A stretch of 52,229 nucleotides of DNA from Gammaproteobacteria bacterium (GTDB lineage Bacteria > Pseudomonadota > Gammaproteobacteria > RBG-16-57-12). Position numbers and translations under genes: made by a program. Numbering within the stretch: the first letter of the stretch is position 1; each line of letters opens with the position of its first letter. A model generated the notes under the pieces. That model was not told the origin of the DNA. It did no database searches and was given only the letters and a program-made list of their open reading frames with translations. Positions 17,104 to 26,593 of the stretch are shown piece after piece. Location: contig JAFLJP010000159.1 of the NCBI GenBank assembly GCA_022712945.1, positions 1-52,229 on the forward strand, written 5' to 3'.

Positions 17104-17179
17104 ACCAGCTAACGCCTTGACTTCCACTTCCCTCCTTTGGAAGTCGAGGCGTTAGCCGGTTGGTGAGAAAGGAGAGGAG
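17104..17179 (+). promoter_or_regulatory. Long hairpin with all-pyrimidine loop plus complementary purine tract between speD and mtnD
   Basis: Arms 17104-17126 and 17138-17160 form about 22 pairs with few defects. The 11-base loop CTTCCCTCCTT contains only pyrimidines. A purine tract AAAGGAGAGGAG (17168-17179) just 3' of the stem can pair with the loop at about 10 of 11 positions counting one wobble. No T tract follows, so this does not look like a normal intrinsic terminator. The actual ribosome site of mtnD is the later GGAG at 17187-17190. Regulation of read-through or translation is inferred. Confidence 0.5.
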
Positions 17180-17197
17180 CCATTTTGGAGAGTCGAT

Positions 17198-17758
17198 ATG
17201 AGTGTTTTGAGCATTTCGCCCGAACGGGGGCTATCATCGCCGCAGATTATTAATGATCCGTTGCAGATCTGTGCCGAGCTAGGGCACTGTGGCGTGTTGT
17301 TCGAGCAGTGGCAGGCGAGTCATCTATTGGCAGCGGATGTAGGTGAGGCGCAGGTGATTGCGGCGTATCAACGTGATGTTGATCGCTTGATGAAAAAATA
17401 TAATTTTCACGCTGTTGATTTGGTTAGTATCGGTCCCGACCATCCCAAGCGGGGTGAGCTTCGCAGTCAGTTTTTGGGTGAGCATACCCACAGTGATTTT
17501 GAGGTGCGTTTTTTTGTGGAGGGGCGTGGGCTATTTTACCTTCATATTAAGGGTCAGGTGTACGGTTTGATGTGTGAGCCGGGCGACCTGGTCAGTGTGC
17601 CAAAGGGGGTTCCCCACTGGTTTGATATGGGAGAGTCCCCCGATTTCAGATCTCTTCGTCTTTTCACCGATCAGGCAGGTTGGGTTGCTGAATACACGGG
17701 CAGTTCAATTGCCGCCAGCTTTCCCAGTTTTGAGCGTTTTGTGGATCAGTACCTGTGA
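17198..17758 (+). CDS. mtnD: Acireductone dioxygenase
   Basis: 186 residues, a cupin of the ARD family in the methionine salvage pathway. The metal ligands stand exactly where ARD has them: His96, His98 and Glu102 in GEHTHSDFEVRFF, and His140 in PKGVPHWFDMG. The enzyme cleaves acireductone to the keto-acid precursor of methionine plus formate (Fe form), or to methylthiopropionate, CO and formate (Ni form). The other mtn genes are not visible. Position after speD makes sense because spermidine synthesis generates the methylthioadenosine that this pathway recycles. Confidence 0.95.
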   Translation: MSVLSISPERGLSSPQIINDPLQICAELGHCGVLFEQWQASHLLAADVGEAQVIAAYQRDVDRLMKKYNFHAVDLVSIGPDHPKRGELRSQFLGEHTHSDFEVRFFVEGRGLFYLHIKGQVYGLMCEPGDLVSVPKGVPHWFDMGESPDFRSLRLFTDQAGWVAEYTGSSIAASFPSFERFVDQYL

Positions 17759-17897
17759 TTTTTACGATATTTCGCTATCGCACTATGCCAATTGTTAATC
17801 ATCGTTAAGGTCGCTAATCAAACAGGGAGAATATCCGACATACTACCCAGAATAGACAAAACGAATGGCGCATAAGCGCCGAAAATAAGAGGCCATT

Positions 17898-19595
17898 ATG
17901 AAGAGACTGCTGAGCAACCTGACCATTAAAGCCAAACTGGCTCTGTTGGTCGCAATGAATGTGTTCTTTTTTATCATTGCCTGTGGCTATGCGATTCAAC
18001 AGATGGATCAGATTGGTGAGGAGGTTGTCGGTATTGCCGAACGTGATCTTCCCCTGATTGGTATAGTCTCAGAAATTACGGTTTACCAAGTTGAGATGAA
18101 AGTGCTATTTGAGCGCGCTGGGCGTTTTGGGGCGATGCTTGATCACGAAAAGAGTGCTTCAAGGCGCTTTAACGAGGTGGTTGTGGCCTTTGATGAATTA
18201 AGTGCAAAGTTAGGTGAGTCAATTCGGCATGGCGAAGTGCTTGCAAAGCAAGCGCAAGAGGGGGCGGTTAGTGATACGGCACGCCGGGAGTTTGCGAGTA
18301 TTTTTGATCGCCTCAAGGCAATTGAAAAGGAGAATCATCAATTTGAAACCCAGGCGCACGAGGTATTTAAGTTGATTGAATCCGGTGATCTTCAAGCGGC
18401 TGACACCTTAATTGGAAAGGCAGTGGTTTTTGTGGATAAAACCACCCTAGTGCTGGAAGCGATGTTGATGGAGGTGGAGCGCTTCACCGAAGAAGCTGCG
18501 GTGGCGGCTGAAGAGCACGTGCTGAGTGCCGAGAAAATTTTGATCGGTATTGTTGTTGCTACGCTGCTTTTGAGTGGTCTGTTGGCACTGATGATAATCA
18601 ACAATATCAAAGGTGGTTTGGCGGCTGGCATGGTGGCGATGCAGCGTATCGCTGAGGGTGATCTCTCCCGCTCGGTAGAGGTGGTCAGTAAAGATGAGGT
18701 GGCGGAAATGCTGCTGAGTCTGGAGCAGATGCGAATCAAACTTGTGAATGTGATTGATGGCATTGATGGCTCATCTGCAACCTTAAGCTCCGCATCCGAA
18801 GAGCTGGCAGCCGCCAGTGAAGAGACCAGCCAGAGTGTTTATCAGCAGAAACAGGAGACCGAGCAGTTGGCTGCTGCAATGAATGAAATGGCTGCAACGG
18901 TGCAGGAAGTGGTGTGCAGTACAACCTCGGCAGCGGAGGCGGCTCAAGAGGCGATGGATGAGTCTGAAAATGGTCGTACAGCGGTCTCTGAAACAATCGG
19001 GTCGATCAAATTATTGGCCGATGAAGTTCAGCGTTCATCGGCTGCCATCACTAAACTCGGTGGTGAGAGTGATAATATTGGTATGGTGCTGGATGTGATT
19101 CGTGGGATTGCTGAACAGACCAATTTGTTGGCACTGAATGCGGCGATTGAAGCTGCCCGTGCCGGTGAACAGGGGCGTGGTTTTGCGGTGGTTGCCGACG
19201 AAGTGCGCACTCTGGCCACACGCACCCATGACTCGACGCAGGAGATTCAATCAATGATTGAACGTCTGCAGGTGGGTGCTCGTGACTCGGTTCAGATGAT
19301 GGATGAGAGTCGTAAGCAGATGGATGAGAGTATGCGCAAGGCAACGGAGGCGGGTACAGTATTGGAGGCAGTGCTTGGTGCCGTGACCCGTATTACCGAT
19401 ATGAACCATCAGATTGCCAGTGCCGCTGAACAACAGAGTGCAGTGACCGAAGAGCTGAATCATAATATTTTGACGATCTCTGATGTGGCTGATCAGAACG
19501 CCTGTACCAGCAACCAAACGGCACAGGCGAGTACCGAGCTGGCAGAAACCGCAGTGAAGTTAAAGGAGATGATAAGCACCTTCAAACTTGCTTAG
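17898..19595 (+). CDS. Methyl-accepting chemotaxis protein
   Basis: 565 residues. A membrane anchor at about 11-33 and a second membrane helix at about 213-237 enclose a periplasmic helical sensor domain of about 180 residues of the four-helix-bundle type. A HAMP region follows ([16 protein letters not shown]), then a long coiled-coil signalling domain whose hairpin tip [20 protein letters not shown] is fully conserved, with [14 protein letters not shown] after it. The ligand is unknown. It is monocistronic, and no CheB/CheR pentapeptide is present at the C-terminus (it ends ISTFKLA). Confidence 0.95.
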   Translation: MKRLLSNLTIKAKLALLVAMNVFFFIIACGYAIQQMDQIGEEVVGIAERDLPLIGIVSEITVYQVEMKVLFERAGRFGAMLDHEKSASRRFNEVVVAFDELSAKLGESIRHGEVLAKQAQEGAVSDTARREFASIFDRLKAIEKENHQFETQAHEVFKLIESGDLQAADTLIGKAVVFVDKTTLVLEAMLMEVERFTEEAAVAAEEHVLSAEKILIGIVVATLLLSGLLALMIINNIKGGLAAGMVAMQRIAEGDLSRSVEVVSKDEVAEMLLSLEQMRIKLVNVIDGIDGSSATLSSASEELAAASEETSQSVYQQKQETEQLAAAMNEMAATVQEVVCSTTSAAEAAQEAMDESENGRTAVSETIGSIKLLADEVQRSSAAITKLGGESDNIGMVLDVIRGIAEQTNLLALNAAIEAARAGEQGRGFAVVADEVRTLATRTHDSTQEIQSMIERLQVGARDSVQMMDESRKQMDESMRKATEAGTVLEAVLGAVTRITDMNHQIASAAEQQSAVTEELNHNILTISDVADQNACTSNQTAQASTELAETAVKLKEMISTFKLA

Positions 19596-19615
19596 CTGCT
19601 GTTTGACGCACTGCA

Positions 19616-20263
19616 CTAAATCCAATAGGCAGTTTTTGTCATTATTTTTGAGGTGAGTTGCATCATCCCTTTAACCGGGAGTGATAGTTCAGCGCCGCCG
19701 GCGTGTAGTGCTACGGTGGCATGGTGGGCTTCGTCCTCTTTCATTTGCTGTAAAATAGCCTGGCTTTTTTCATCTTTTGGGGTGATTTTAGCCATGTGTT
19801 CATCTAGGTGTTTAACCACCTGGTGCTCTGTCTCCACCACAAAGCCAAGGCTCCACTTATCTCCGGCGAAACCGGCAATCGCACCGATGGTCAGTGAACC
19901 CATATACCAGAGTGGATTCATCAAGCTGACATGGGTGCCCAGCTCTTTGGCTCGACTTTCACACCACGCCAGGTGGTCGTTCTCTTCCAGTGCAGCACGT
20001 TCCATTTCACTGCGGATTTCGGGTAGCCGTGCGGTGATTGATTGGCCCTGATAGAGCCCCTGGGCTGATACTTCACCGGCATGGTTGATGCGCATCAGGC
20101 GACCGGCCAGCTTGCGTTGTTCGCTGGTGAGTTCGCCCTCTTCGATGTTGCTGGCGGGGTTGGGGCGTTCTGTGACTATCGGTTGACCAAATACAGTGCG
20201 CAGTCCGTTATCCACTGTGGCTATCAATTGATCCAGTGGCGAAAAATGGCGTGAATTTTTCAT
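19616..20263 (-). CDS. coq7: Demethoxyubiquinone hydroxylase Coq7
   Basis: 215 residues. A di-iron four-helix protein that adds the last ring hydroxyl in ubiquinone synthesis. Ligand-bearing helices are visible: MRINHAGEVSAQGLYQGQ, ALEENDHLAWC, VVETEHQVVKHLDEH and MKEDEAHHA, giving the Glu/His pairs of the family. Aerobic ubiquinone synthesis by this enzyme implies at least microaerobic life. It is convergent with the chemoreceptor gene, their stops 20 bases apart. Confidence 0.95.
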   Translation of the reverse strand: MKNSRHFSPLDQLIATVDNGLRTVFGQPIVTERPNPASNIEEGELTSEQRKLAGRLMRINHAGEVSAQGLYQGQSITARLPEIRSEMERAALEENDHLAWCESRAKELGTHVSLMNPLWYMGSLTIGAIAGFAGDKWSLGFVVETEHQVVKHLDEHMAKITPKDEKSQAILQQMKEDEAHHATVALHAGGAELSLPVKGMMQLTSKIMTKTAYWI

Positions 20264-20471
20264 GGGTTTCTAATCTCCGAGATGATCCGATATGAACAGG
20301 ACTACCCTATGCTAAATGATTAAGGAAGCTCTGAACAAGTCATGATTATTTTACGCTGGCTGAAATAGCCCTCACCCCTCCCGAAAGTTATTGCTAACAG
20401 ATCCGCTATTACGGCACATTTCGAAACAGATGAGAGTAATTTCTTCCTGAATAAATTTAACCTTCGCTCAT
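20264..20471. other. 208-base gap with a possible insertion-sequence scar
   Basis: No gene is seen. A segment beginning GGAAGCTCTGAACAAG (about 20325) resembles the terminal repeat style of some transposons, but no matching opposite end or transposase piece was found. It may be just leader and trailer sequence of the two leftward genes. Confidence 0.25.
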
Positions 20472-21725
20472 TTACCGCTTCTTTAACTGGCGCGCCAGCA
20501 AGCTTATCGGGTGGATCACTTCGACAGCCTGGCCCTGCTGGCGAAGTCCCGCTGCGATGTACATGGCACAACCGATGTTGCTGCTGACTAGTATGCCTGC
20601 CTGGCTCTGTTGCAGCGCATCCACCTTCTGCTGGCGCAGCTGTTGGGCCATTTGTGGCTGCTCCAGCATATAGCTGCCTGCGGCACCACAGCAGAAATTG
20701 TTGTCTGCCAGCGGTTTAGTGGTTAATCCGGGGATGAGTTTGAGCAGGTCGAAAGGGGTGGTGCTCTGTTTGAGTACGTTTCGTTGGGTACAGGGCAGGT
20801 GTATTGAGACCACTTCAGTCAGCGGTTTAATCGATAATTTCTGAACGCCGTATTTGAGCAAAAAGTGGCTGATTTCATCCACTTTGAGAGCAAACGCTTC
20901 GGCTTTCGGCGTGGTAAGTTGTTGGCCGTACGCCATTAGGTGAGCACCACAACCGGTTGCGCAGTGGATGATATGCTCCGCGTTATTGTCGCTGAATGCA
21001 TCAATGTTGGCTTCGGCCAGTGAGTGGCTGCGAGTGGTATCGCCCGCATGGTGATGTAGCGCACCGCAGCAAGCTTGGTGAGGTGGAATGGTTACCCGAA
21101 AGCCGCTATGTGTCAGTAGCGTGATGGCATCTTGCAGGGTGCCCTGGTCGATAATGTCGGCGATACAACCGGTGAAAAGTGAAACGTGGCCCTGTTCATC
21201 ACCTATTGCTGGATACTGTTCTGCCCAGTTTTGACGGGCGGAGATCCGCTCTGGAAGCAGTTCATTGATATGTGGTTGCTCCACGATGAAGCGCTCGATC
21301 CCCTTACTGAGTAGCTTATAAGTGCCGCTGAGCTGGGCTAGGCGTATCAGTTTTGCGCTATTGCGTAGTTTTTTGTTGGAAGCGGTGATCTCCAACAGTT
21401 TCTCTTTTGCCCGGTTTGGCTGTTGTTCCTGTGCGCGTTGTTGTACCCGAATGCCATCAATCAACTCGCCATACTTTACCCCGGAAGGGCAACTTGCCTC
21501 ACAGGCCTGACAGTTGAGGCAGCTATCGAGGTGCTGTTTCAGTTTTTCATCCAGTGGGATTTTATTGTGCAGCAGGGCTTGTATTAGCGCGATGCGGCCT
21601 CGGGGTGACTCCGCCTCATTGCGGTATTTTAGATAGGTAGGGCAATGGGGTGCACAGATACCGCACATGACGCACTGGTCGCTTATCTCTAATAGGTCGG
21701 CTCTGTTGTCGGGGTGAATGCTCAT
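20472..21725 (-). CDS. glcF: Glycolate oxidase iron-sulphur subunit (GlcF-like)
   Basis: 417 residues. Two [4Fe-4S] motifs, CVMCGICAPHCP near 18-29 and CLNCQACEASCP near 69-80, are followed by two CCG domains (PPHQACCGALHHHAGD and NFCCGAAGSYML). This is the layout of GlcF, which passes electrons from the flavin subunits GlcD/GlcE to quinone. No glcD or glcE is adjacent, so the partner flavoprotein must be elsewhere. A lactate or glycerol-3-phosphate dehydrogenase subunit (LutA/GlpC type) is an alternative. Confidence 0.85.
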   Translation of the reverse strand: MSIHPDNRADLLEISDQCVMCGICAPHCPTYLKYRNEAESPRGRIALIQALLHNKIPLDEKLKQHLDSCLNCQACEASCPSGVKYGELIDGIRVQQRAQEQQPNRAKEKLLEITASNKKLRNSAKLIRLAQLSGTYKLLSKGIERFIVEQPHINELLPERISARQNWAEQYPAIGDEQGHVSLFTGCIADIIDQGTLQDAITLLTHSGFRVTIPPHQACCGALHHHAGDTTRSHSLAEANIDAFSDNNAEHIIHCATGCGAHLMAYGQQLTTPKAEAFALKVDEISHFLLKYGVQKLSIKPLTEVVSIHLPCTQRNVLKQSTTPFDLLKLIPGLTTKPLADNNFCCGAAGSYMLEQPQMAQQLRQQKVDALQQSQAGILVSSNIGCAMYIAAGLRQQGQAVEVIHPISLLARQLKKR

Positions 21726-21895
21726 GGTGTCTCGATTGTGGCTAGTGACCGGAGTGCGTATGGTAGTGATTTTTAGAAGTTTTTTGCTGTAAATGTAGTG
21801 TGGAATTCGCCACTTTTTTTGTTCGTTAGCTGTTTATAACATGCCTGCATGTTAACCAATCTATAAAATTACTGCCGTGTTTTTAAGGGGATGAG

Positions 21896-22210
21896 ATGAG
21901 CGACAAACATTATTATCGTTACCATCTGTTTTTTTGCATCCACCAGCGTGATGGTGCCGCCTGTTGCGCGGACCAAGATAGCCAACCGCTGCGTGACTAT
22001 AGCAAACAACGTATCAAGTCGCTGGGGTTGTTTGGGGCGGGTGGTATTCGTATCAACAATGCTGGTTGTTTGGGGCGTTGTGCCGAGGGGCCGGTGTTGG
22101 TAGTCTACCCTGATGGGGTCTGGTACACCTACCAGAATAGGAGCGATGTGGATGAAATTATTGAAAGCCATTTGCAAAATAATACCCCTGTTGAGCGGCT
22201 GAAGATCTGA
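21896..22210 (+). CDS. Thioredoxin-like [2Fe-2S] ferredoxin
   Basis: 104 residues with the cysteine pattern of shethna-type thioredoxin-like ferredoxins: Cys14 (FFCIHQR), Cys23/24, then Cys58 and Cys62 (NNAGCLGRCAEGP) before VLVVYPDGVWY. Such proteins hold a [2Fe-2S] cluster in a thioredoxin fold; their partners are poorly known. It is followed within two bases by a hydrolase gene and presumably co-transcribed with it. Confidence 0.9.
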   Translation: MSDKHYYRYHLFFCIHQRDGAACCADQDSQPLRDYSKQRIKSLGLFGAGGIRINNAGCLGRCAEGPVLVVYPDGVWYTYQNRSDVDEIIESHLQNNTPVERLKI

Positions 22211-22211
22211 T

Positions 22212-22853
22212 ATGGCGGAGCAATTTGAGAAAATCATCACCGGTGCCGCCGGCCATATCGAAATGTTGGTGCAACTGCCTGACGATTACCTCCCCGGTGG
22301 GCCAGTTGCGATAATCTGCCATCCTCACCCGCTGCATGGCGGTACGATGACGAATAAGGTAGTACACACGATTGCCCGCAGTTTTGTTGAGTTGGGTCTC
22401 CCCTCGGTGCGTTTTAACTTTCGGGGTGTGGGTAAAAGCGATGGCAATTATGATGCCGGGCGAGGTGAGGTTGATGATCTGTTAACTGTCATAAGCTGGC
22501 TACAAAAGCAATATCCCGAAGCACCCTTGTGGTTGGCAGGCTTTTCGTTCGGTTCCTATGTGGTGACGAGAGCACAGCTGTTTGTTGATGTTGAACGGCT
22601 GCTGCTAATTGCTCCGCCCGTAACACGCTATGGTTTTTCCAAGGTACCACCATTGGCGGTGCCAGCTTTGGTAATACAGGGGGGCGAGGATGAGGTGGTT
22701 GATGCGCAGGCAGTTGATGAGTGGGTAGCTGAAAAGGCTCCGAAGGCGACTTACCACTGTCTTGAGGGGGCTGGGCACTTTTTTCATGGGCGGTTGGTGG
22801 CGCTACGCGAGTTGATTAAGGAAGATCTGAATAAGGTTGGGCTGAGTAATTAG
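22212..22853 (+). CDS. Alpha/beta hydrolase
   Basis: 213 residues. The nucleophile elbow is GFSFGS with Ser112; the likely acid is Asp160 (GGEDEVVD) and the base His189 (GAGHFFHG). The N-terminal HPHPLHGGTMTNKVV and RFNFRGVGKSDG blocks are typical of the small cytoplasmic hydrolase group often placed beside ferredoxin-like genes in gammaproteobacteria. The substrate is unknown. Confidence 0.9.
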   Translation: MAEQFEKIITGAAGHIEMLVQLPDDYLPGGPVAIICHPHPLHGGTMTNKVVHTIARSFVELGLPSVRFNFRGVGKSDGNYDAGRGEVDDLLTVISWLQKQYPEAPLWLAGFSFGSYVVTRAQLFVDVERLLLIAPPVTRYGFSKVPPLAVPALVIQGGEDEVVDAQAVDEWVAEKAPKATYHCLEGAGHFFHGRLVALRELIKEDLNKVGLSN

Positions 22854-23278
22854 GTCACCTTGTTTTATACCCTAATCCCCAAATAGAAACACGTATGCTA
22901 TGCAAGTTATTGATTCCGCAGCAAAACAAAAAATAGTCGCCGAACCTACGGGTGCGACTAATATTTTTATGTTTCACTGTGAAGCCAATATGACGTGCAG
23001 GGATGCACTAATTCAGCGGTTATTAGGAGGTAATAGAGCGGTCTTGCACATCATTCCGCATTTCTATCTGGGGATTAGGGTCATATATTGCGTGCTGTTT
23101 CTATATTTTTTTGCTATTATTCGGCTCCCGTTTGGTTTGCTGGCTACCCATTCCAGTGACGATGAATTTATATGTCAGGTTTTTCCCGCTTGATGTTGAC
23201 GTGGTTGTGTATAGAAATTACTATGTGCCGCCTGTTATTTGAATAAGATTAAACTCTTACGCTTTTGGAGAAAAAGTT
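22854..23278. other. 425-base gap upstream of rplM
   Basis: Holds a 213-bp segment bounded by 21-bp inverted repeats (described separately) and, after it, the leader of rplM. The rplM ribosome site is GGAG six bases before its GTG. A 97-codon open frame at 22900-23193 lies across the repeat element and is not thought to be a gene. Confidence 0.6.
22869..23081. repeat. MITE-like element with 21-bp terminal inverted repeats
   Basis: Left end ACCCTAATCCCCAAATAGAAA (22869-22889) and the reverse complement of 23061-23081 agree at 20 of 21 bases. The 171-bp interior has no gene and holds a small hairpin AGTCGC...GCGACT flanked by A and T runs. Size and structure fit a miniature inverted-repeat element. 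No clear target duplication is visible, and no second copy lies in this window. Confidence 0.5.
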
Positions 23279-23707
23279 GTGAAAACATTTAGCGCAACTC
23301 CCGAAACGATTAAACGTGACTGGTTTGTAGTGGATGCCAGTGATAAGACTCTCGGCCGTCTGGCGACCGAGATCGCACGTCGTTTGCGTGGTAAGCACAA
23401 GCCTGAATACACTCCCCATATGGATGTTGGCGACTATATTGTCGTTGTGAATGCTGAAAAAATTCACGCTTCAGGTAATAAAATGAAAGATAAGATTTAC
23501 TACCATCACACTGGTTTTCCTGGTGGGTTGAAATCAATCTCTCTTGGAAAGCTGCTGCAAGAAGCACCTGAGCGGGTTATTGAATCCGCTGTTAAGGGCA
23601 TGCTTCCAAAGGGGCCTCTAGGTCGGGAAATGTACCGTAAGCTGAAGGTATATGCTGGTCCTGAGCATGCCCATGCAGCGCAACAGCCACAACCTTTAGA
23701 CATTTAA
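23279..23707 (+). CDS. rplM: 50S ribosomal protein L13
   Basis: 142 residues, colinear with E. coli L13, starting at GTG with GGAG upstream. Typical blocks are [30 protein letters not shown] and [21 protein letters not shown]. It forms the usual two-gene operon with rpsI, 14 bases downstream. Confidence 0.98.
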   Translation: MKTFSATPETIKRDWFVVDASDKTLGRLATEIARRLRGKHKPEYTPHMDVGDYIVVVNAEKIHASGNKMKDKIYYHHTGFPGGLKSISLGKLLQEAPERVIESAVKGMLPKGPLGREMYRKLKVYAGPEHAHAAQQPQPLDI

Positions 23708-23721
23708 AGTAGGATAGATTC

Positions 23722-24114
23722 ATGGCAGAAAAACAGTATTACAGCACTGGTCGCCGTAAAAGCTCTTCGGCTCGCGTCTTCCTTCGTCCTGGTAGTGGTT
23801 CTATCACCGTAAATACTCGTCCTCTGGATGACTATTTTGGTCGTGAAACTTCTTGCATGGTCGTTCGTCAGCCGCTAGAAACCGTGGAAATGACCGAAAA
23901 CTTTGATATCGTTGTTACCGTCAAAGGTGGTGGTGATACAGGTCAGGCGGGCGCTATTCGCCACGGTATTACCCGGGCGCTGATGACGTATGATGAGTCG
24001 TTACGAGGGTCGCTACGTAAAGCGGGCTTTGTTACCCGTGATGCTCGCGAAGTTGAACGTAAGAAGGTTGGTCTGCGTAAAGCACGTCGTCGTCCGCAGT
24101 TCTCTAAGCGTTAA
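23722..24114 (+). CDS. rpsI: 30S ribosomal protein S9
   Basis: 130 residues with the family start [16 protein letters not shown], the [19 protein letters not shown] block and the basic C-terminal tail ending RRPQFSKR that reaches the P site of the ribosome. A strong terminator follows 52 bases later, so the operon ends here. Confidence 0.98.
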   Translation: MAEKQYYSTGRRKSSSARVFLRPGSGSITVNTRPLDDYFGRETSCMVVRQPLETVEMTENFDIVVTVKGGGDTGQAGAIRHGITRALMTYDESLRGSLRKAGFVTRDAREVERKKVGLRKARRRPQFSKR

Positions 24115-24165
24115 TCTTCAGGCTTGTGTAACCACGTGCCATTCTATGGTTGTGGTGAAAGAGGC

Positions 24166-24208
24166 AAAAAACGCGACTACTGATCCTGGATCGGTCGTCG
24201 CGTTTTTT
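24166..24208 (+). terminator. Intrinsic terminator after rplM-rpsI
   Basis: AAAAAACGCGAC (24166-24177) pairs with GTCGCGTTTTTT (24197-24208), with an inner GATC/GATC stem. The T run follows the stem, and the A run on the other side makes it potentially bidirectional. Confidence 0.88.
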
Positions 24209-24293
24209 ATGCGTACCAAAAAGAGTTGAAGTTTGTTATAAACGTAGCAGCTTTTATTAGCGTGGTATGGATTATTATTTTAAGGGGTTTCGT

Positions 24294-25274
24294 ATGAGGG
24301 TAATTGCCGCTGCACTTACGATCGGTTGTCTGGTTGCTGTGCCTGCATTGGCAGCTCCCGTACTATACGGTGAGGTGCATCTCTCGATTAATAAAGTTGA
24401 TCAACTGAATGATGGTGAAGTGCGCATGGATAGTCACTACTCATCAATTGGGGTTAAGGGAAGTGAGGAGCTGGATCACGGCGTGAAGTTTATTTATAAG
24501 GTGGAGTTTGGCTACGATACAACGGAGCGAAATGGTGGCACAGAAGATGGTGCCTCGCTATCAGATCGGGATCAGTGGTTGGGTTTTGCCAGTCGCGATT
24601 GGGGTGTTATTCGAATGGGAACCGTTTCAACTGGCTATAAGAGTTCGGGTGCCGCACTTGATCCTCTCTATGACACTATTTTTGAGCAGCGCGGTTATCT
24701 GGGGATGCAGTCATCGCTGCATGCGGGAGATGGTGTTGATGGCGGGCGCTCAACCAATACAATTCGTTTTGATAGTGCTGCATACCAAGGAGCGAAATTT
24801 GTTGGTAGTTATTCGCTGGGTGAGCGTGAAGAGAATACCATGGGCCTTGGTATTCATTATAAGCAGGATGCGTTGAAGTTAAATGTTGATTATCTCGATT
24901 CGCAAAGTAAAAATGCAGGCGCGTTGAAATTTGGTGTTGGCTATTCAGTAACAACGCAATTCGCTCTCTCATTTCAATATGAAAGTGCAGACAACGTGTT
25001 GTTTGATGCGGGCGTTGATGCTAATCGCCACGCGGTGGATTTAGGCTCAATAGATGCTGTCTACAAAGCGGGCATGAGTTATATTGCAGGTAATAGTGCC
25101 TGGGTATTTGCGTATGGTGCACAGAGCGGCTACAGCAAGTCATACCTATTGGTCTGGGATTATAAGCTGTCATCTAAAACGGATATCTACAGCGGTTATG
25201 GTCGCAAGGGGTTTGATCGTGGCGGTGTAAAATCTGATTCCATTTTTGCATTTGGATTAAGACATAAGTTTTAA
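24294..25274 (+). CDS. Outer-membrane porin (gram-negative general porin type)
   Basis: 326 residues from ATG 24294 (AAGGGG upstream). The signal peptide ends at VPALAA; the mature start APVLYGEVHLSINK and the C-terminal strand FAFGLRHKF with its final Phe are typical of 16-stranded trimeric porins. Internal blocks SSIGVKGSEELDHGVKFIYK, DRDQWLGFASRDWGVIRMGT and the constriction-loop region around DPLYDTIFEQRGY also fit. It lies 18 bases before the first NHL lipoprotein and may share its transcript. Confidence 0.92.
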   Translation: MRVIAAALTIGCLVAVPALAAPVLYGEVHLSINKVDQLNDGEVRMDSHYSSIGVKGSEELDHGVKFIYKVEFGYDTTERNGGTEDGASLSDRDQWLGFASRDWGVIRMGTVSTGYKSSGAALDPLYDTIFEQRGYLGMQSSLHAGDGVDGGRSTNTIRFDSAAYQGAKFVGSYSLGEREENTMGLGIHYKQDALKLNVDYLDSQSKNAGALKFGVGYSVTTQFALSFQYESADNVLFDAGVDANRHAVDLGSIDAVYKAGMSYIAGNSAWVFAYGAQSGYSKSYLLVWDYKLSSKTDIYSGYGRKGFDRGGVKSDSIFAFGLRHKF

Positions 25275-25292
25275 ACGAGGCAGAGGGGCGTT

Positions 25293-26360
25293 ATGGTGAA
25301 GAAATGTAGAGCGTTGTCTGTGCTCTGGTTGATTTTATTGTTGCTGGGCTTGTCCGGTTGTTCGACAACGGAAAAGAGTGTGGTAATCGAGAAGCTGGTG
25401 TGGCCAAAGCCACCAGAGACTGCGCGTTATGAATACAACGGTACACTTCGAAGCGATCTCTCTTTTACCGGAAAAAAATCGAGCTTTGCCGAGCGTATTG
25501 GCGGTGTAGGGGCGCAGGAAAAACCCCTTTTTTCCAAGCCATACGACGTAGCGGCAAGGGGTGGGGTGCTGTTGGTGAGCGATACGGTTCTCCGCGCGGT
25601 TCATATGTTGATTTTACCCACTAGGTCAATTTTCCACATTGGTGCGTCAGGTGGTGATGGGGCACTTACCAAGCCAGTTGGCGTTGCTATTGATGGTAAT
25701 GGGCGGATTTACGTGGCAGATGTGACCTCGAGAGTGGTTAAGGTTTATGAGTCCAATGGCCACTATCTAATGACAGTTGGTGGTCCCGAATTGCTGGTGA
25801 AGCCTACCGATGTTGCTGTGAACGATGAGGGTACGCGAATCTATGTGGTGGATACCGGTGGGATAGAGAGTAGAAGTCATCAGGTGCAGGTATTCGATGG
25901 TGAGGGACTCTTTATCAAAACCATTGGCACTCGCGGCTCCGGGGAGGGTGAGTTTAACCTGCCTGTTCAGGCTGCGGTTAATGCGCTTGGTGACCTGTAT
26001 GTTTTAGATGCGGGTAACTTCCGAGTTCAAGTGTTTTCTGCCGACGGTAGCTTTATGCGCATGTGGGGTAAAGTTGGGCGTAATATGGGTGATTTTGCTA
26101 GGCCGCGTGGGTTGGCGTTGGACTCGGATGGCCTAGTTTATGTGACGGATGCGGCGTTTGGGAATTTCCAGGTTTTTCGAAGTGATGGTCAGTTGATGTT
26201 GTCTGTGGGTAAAAATGGCAGCGATCTACCGGGGGAGTATTCGTTGTTGGCGGGTATTGCGGTTGATGAGCTGGGCTGGGTCTATCTGCTTGATCAAAAG
26301 TACAATAAACTGGATGTGATAAAAAAACTACCCAACAACCTGACGGTTAATGCCCAATAG
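25293..26360 (+). CDS. NHL-repeat beta-propeller lipoprotein
   Basis: 355 residues. The lipobox LSGC is at about residue 23. A short family signature LVWPKPPETARYEYNG follows, then about six NHL blades such as KPVGVAIDGNGRIYVADVTSRVVKV and FNLPVQAAVNALGDLYVLDAGNFRVQVF. It is paralogous to the protein at 34841, which shares the WP-x4-TARY motif. From memory, NHL-repeat lipoproteins with this WPxPPE-type start recur beside multihaem cytochrome genes of extracellular electron transfer loci. It is probably periplasmic or on the outer surface; exact role unknown. Confidence 0.85.
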   Translation: MVKKCRALSVLWLILLLLGLSGCSTTEKSVVIEKLVWPKPPETARYEYNGTLRSDLSFTGKKSSFAERIGGVGAQEKPLFSKPYDVAARGGVLLVSDTVLRAVHMLILPTRSIFHIGASGGDGALTKPVGVAIDGNGRIYVADVTSRVVKVYESNGHYLMTVGGPELLVKPTDVAVNDEGTRIYVVDTGGIESRSHQVQVFDGEGLFIKTIGTRGSGEGEFNLPVQAAVNALGDLYVLDAGNFRVQVFSADGSFMRMWGKVGRNMGDFARPRGLALDSDGLVYVTDAAFGNFQVFRSDGQLMLSVGKNGSDLPGEYSLLAGIAVDELGWVYLLDQKYNKLDVIKKLPNNLTVNAQ

Positions 26361-26554
26361 TGACTATTTTTGTCAGTAAGAGGTGTGATTTTGTCGGTTG
26401 GCGTTCTAATGTTAAAAAAACGTTTCGCCTTTAAATTTAATGTATTGCGAGTTTTGACTTAAAAAACAACTTGATATAGTCATTATGCTGGGTTTTTTTA
26501 TTGGCTGGTATAATAAATGCGTTAAAATAAATAGCAAGTTGTAGTGGGTTGGTG

Positions 26555-26584
26555 TTGACATGAATTGTCCAACGGTGCTATAAA
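26555..26584 (+). promoter_or_regulatory. Sigma-70-type promoter of the tetrahaem cytochrome gene
   Basis: A perfect -35 TTGACA (26555-26560) and -10 TATAAA (26579-26584) are separated by 18 bases. The start site would be near 26591, giving a leader of about 80 bases. Confidence 0.65.
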
Positions 26585-26593
26585 TTATAACGT

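Noticed and set aside
17857..17885. Sigma-28 promoter for the chemoreceptor (CAAA-N17-GCCGAAAA)
   Set aside because: Spacing and -35 box deviate, and the start would fall almost on the ribosome binding site.
22900..23193. 97-codon open frame upstream of rplM
   Set aside because: It crosses one end of the inverted-repeat element, lacks a ribosome site and has no recognisable features.
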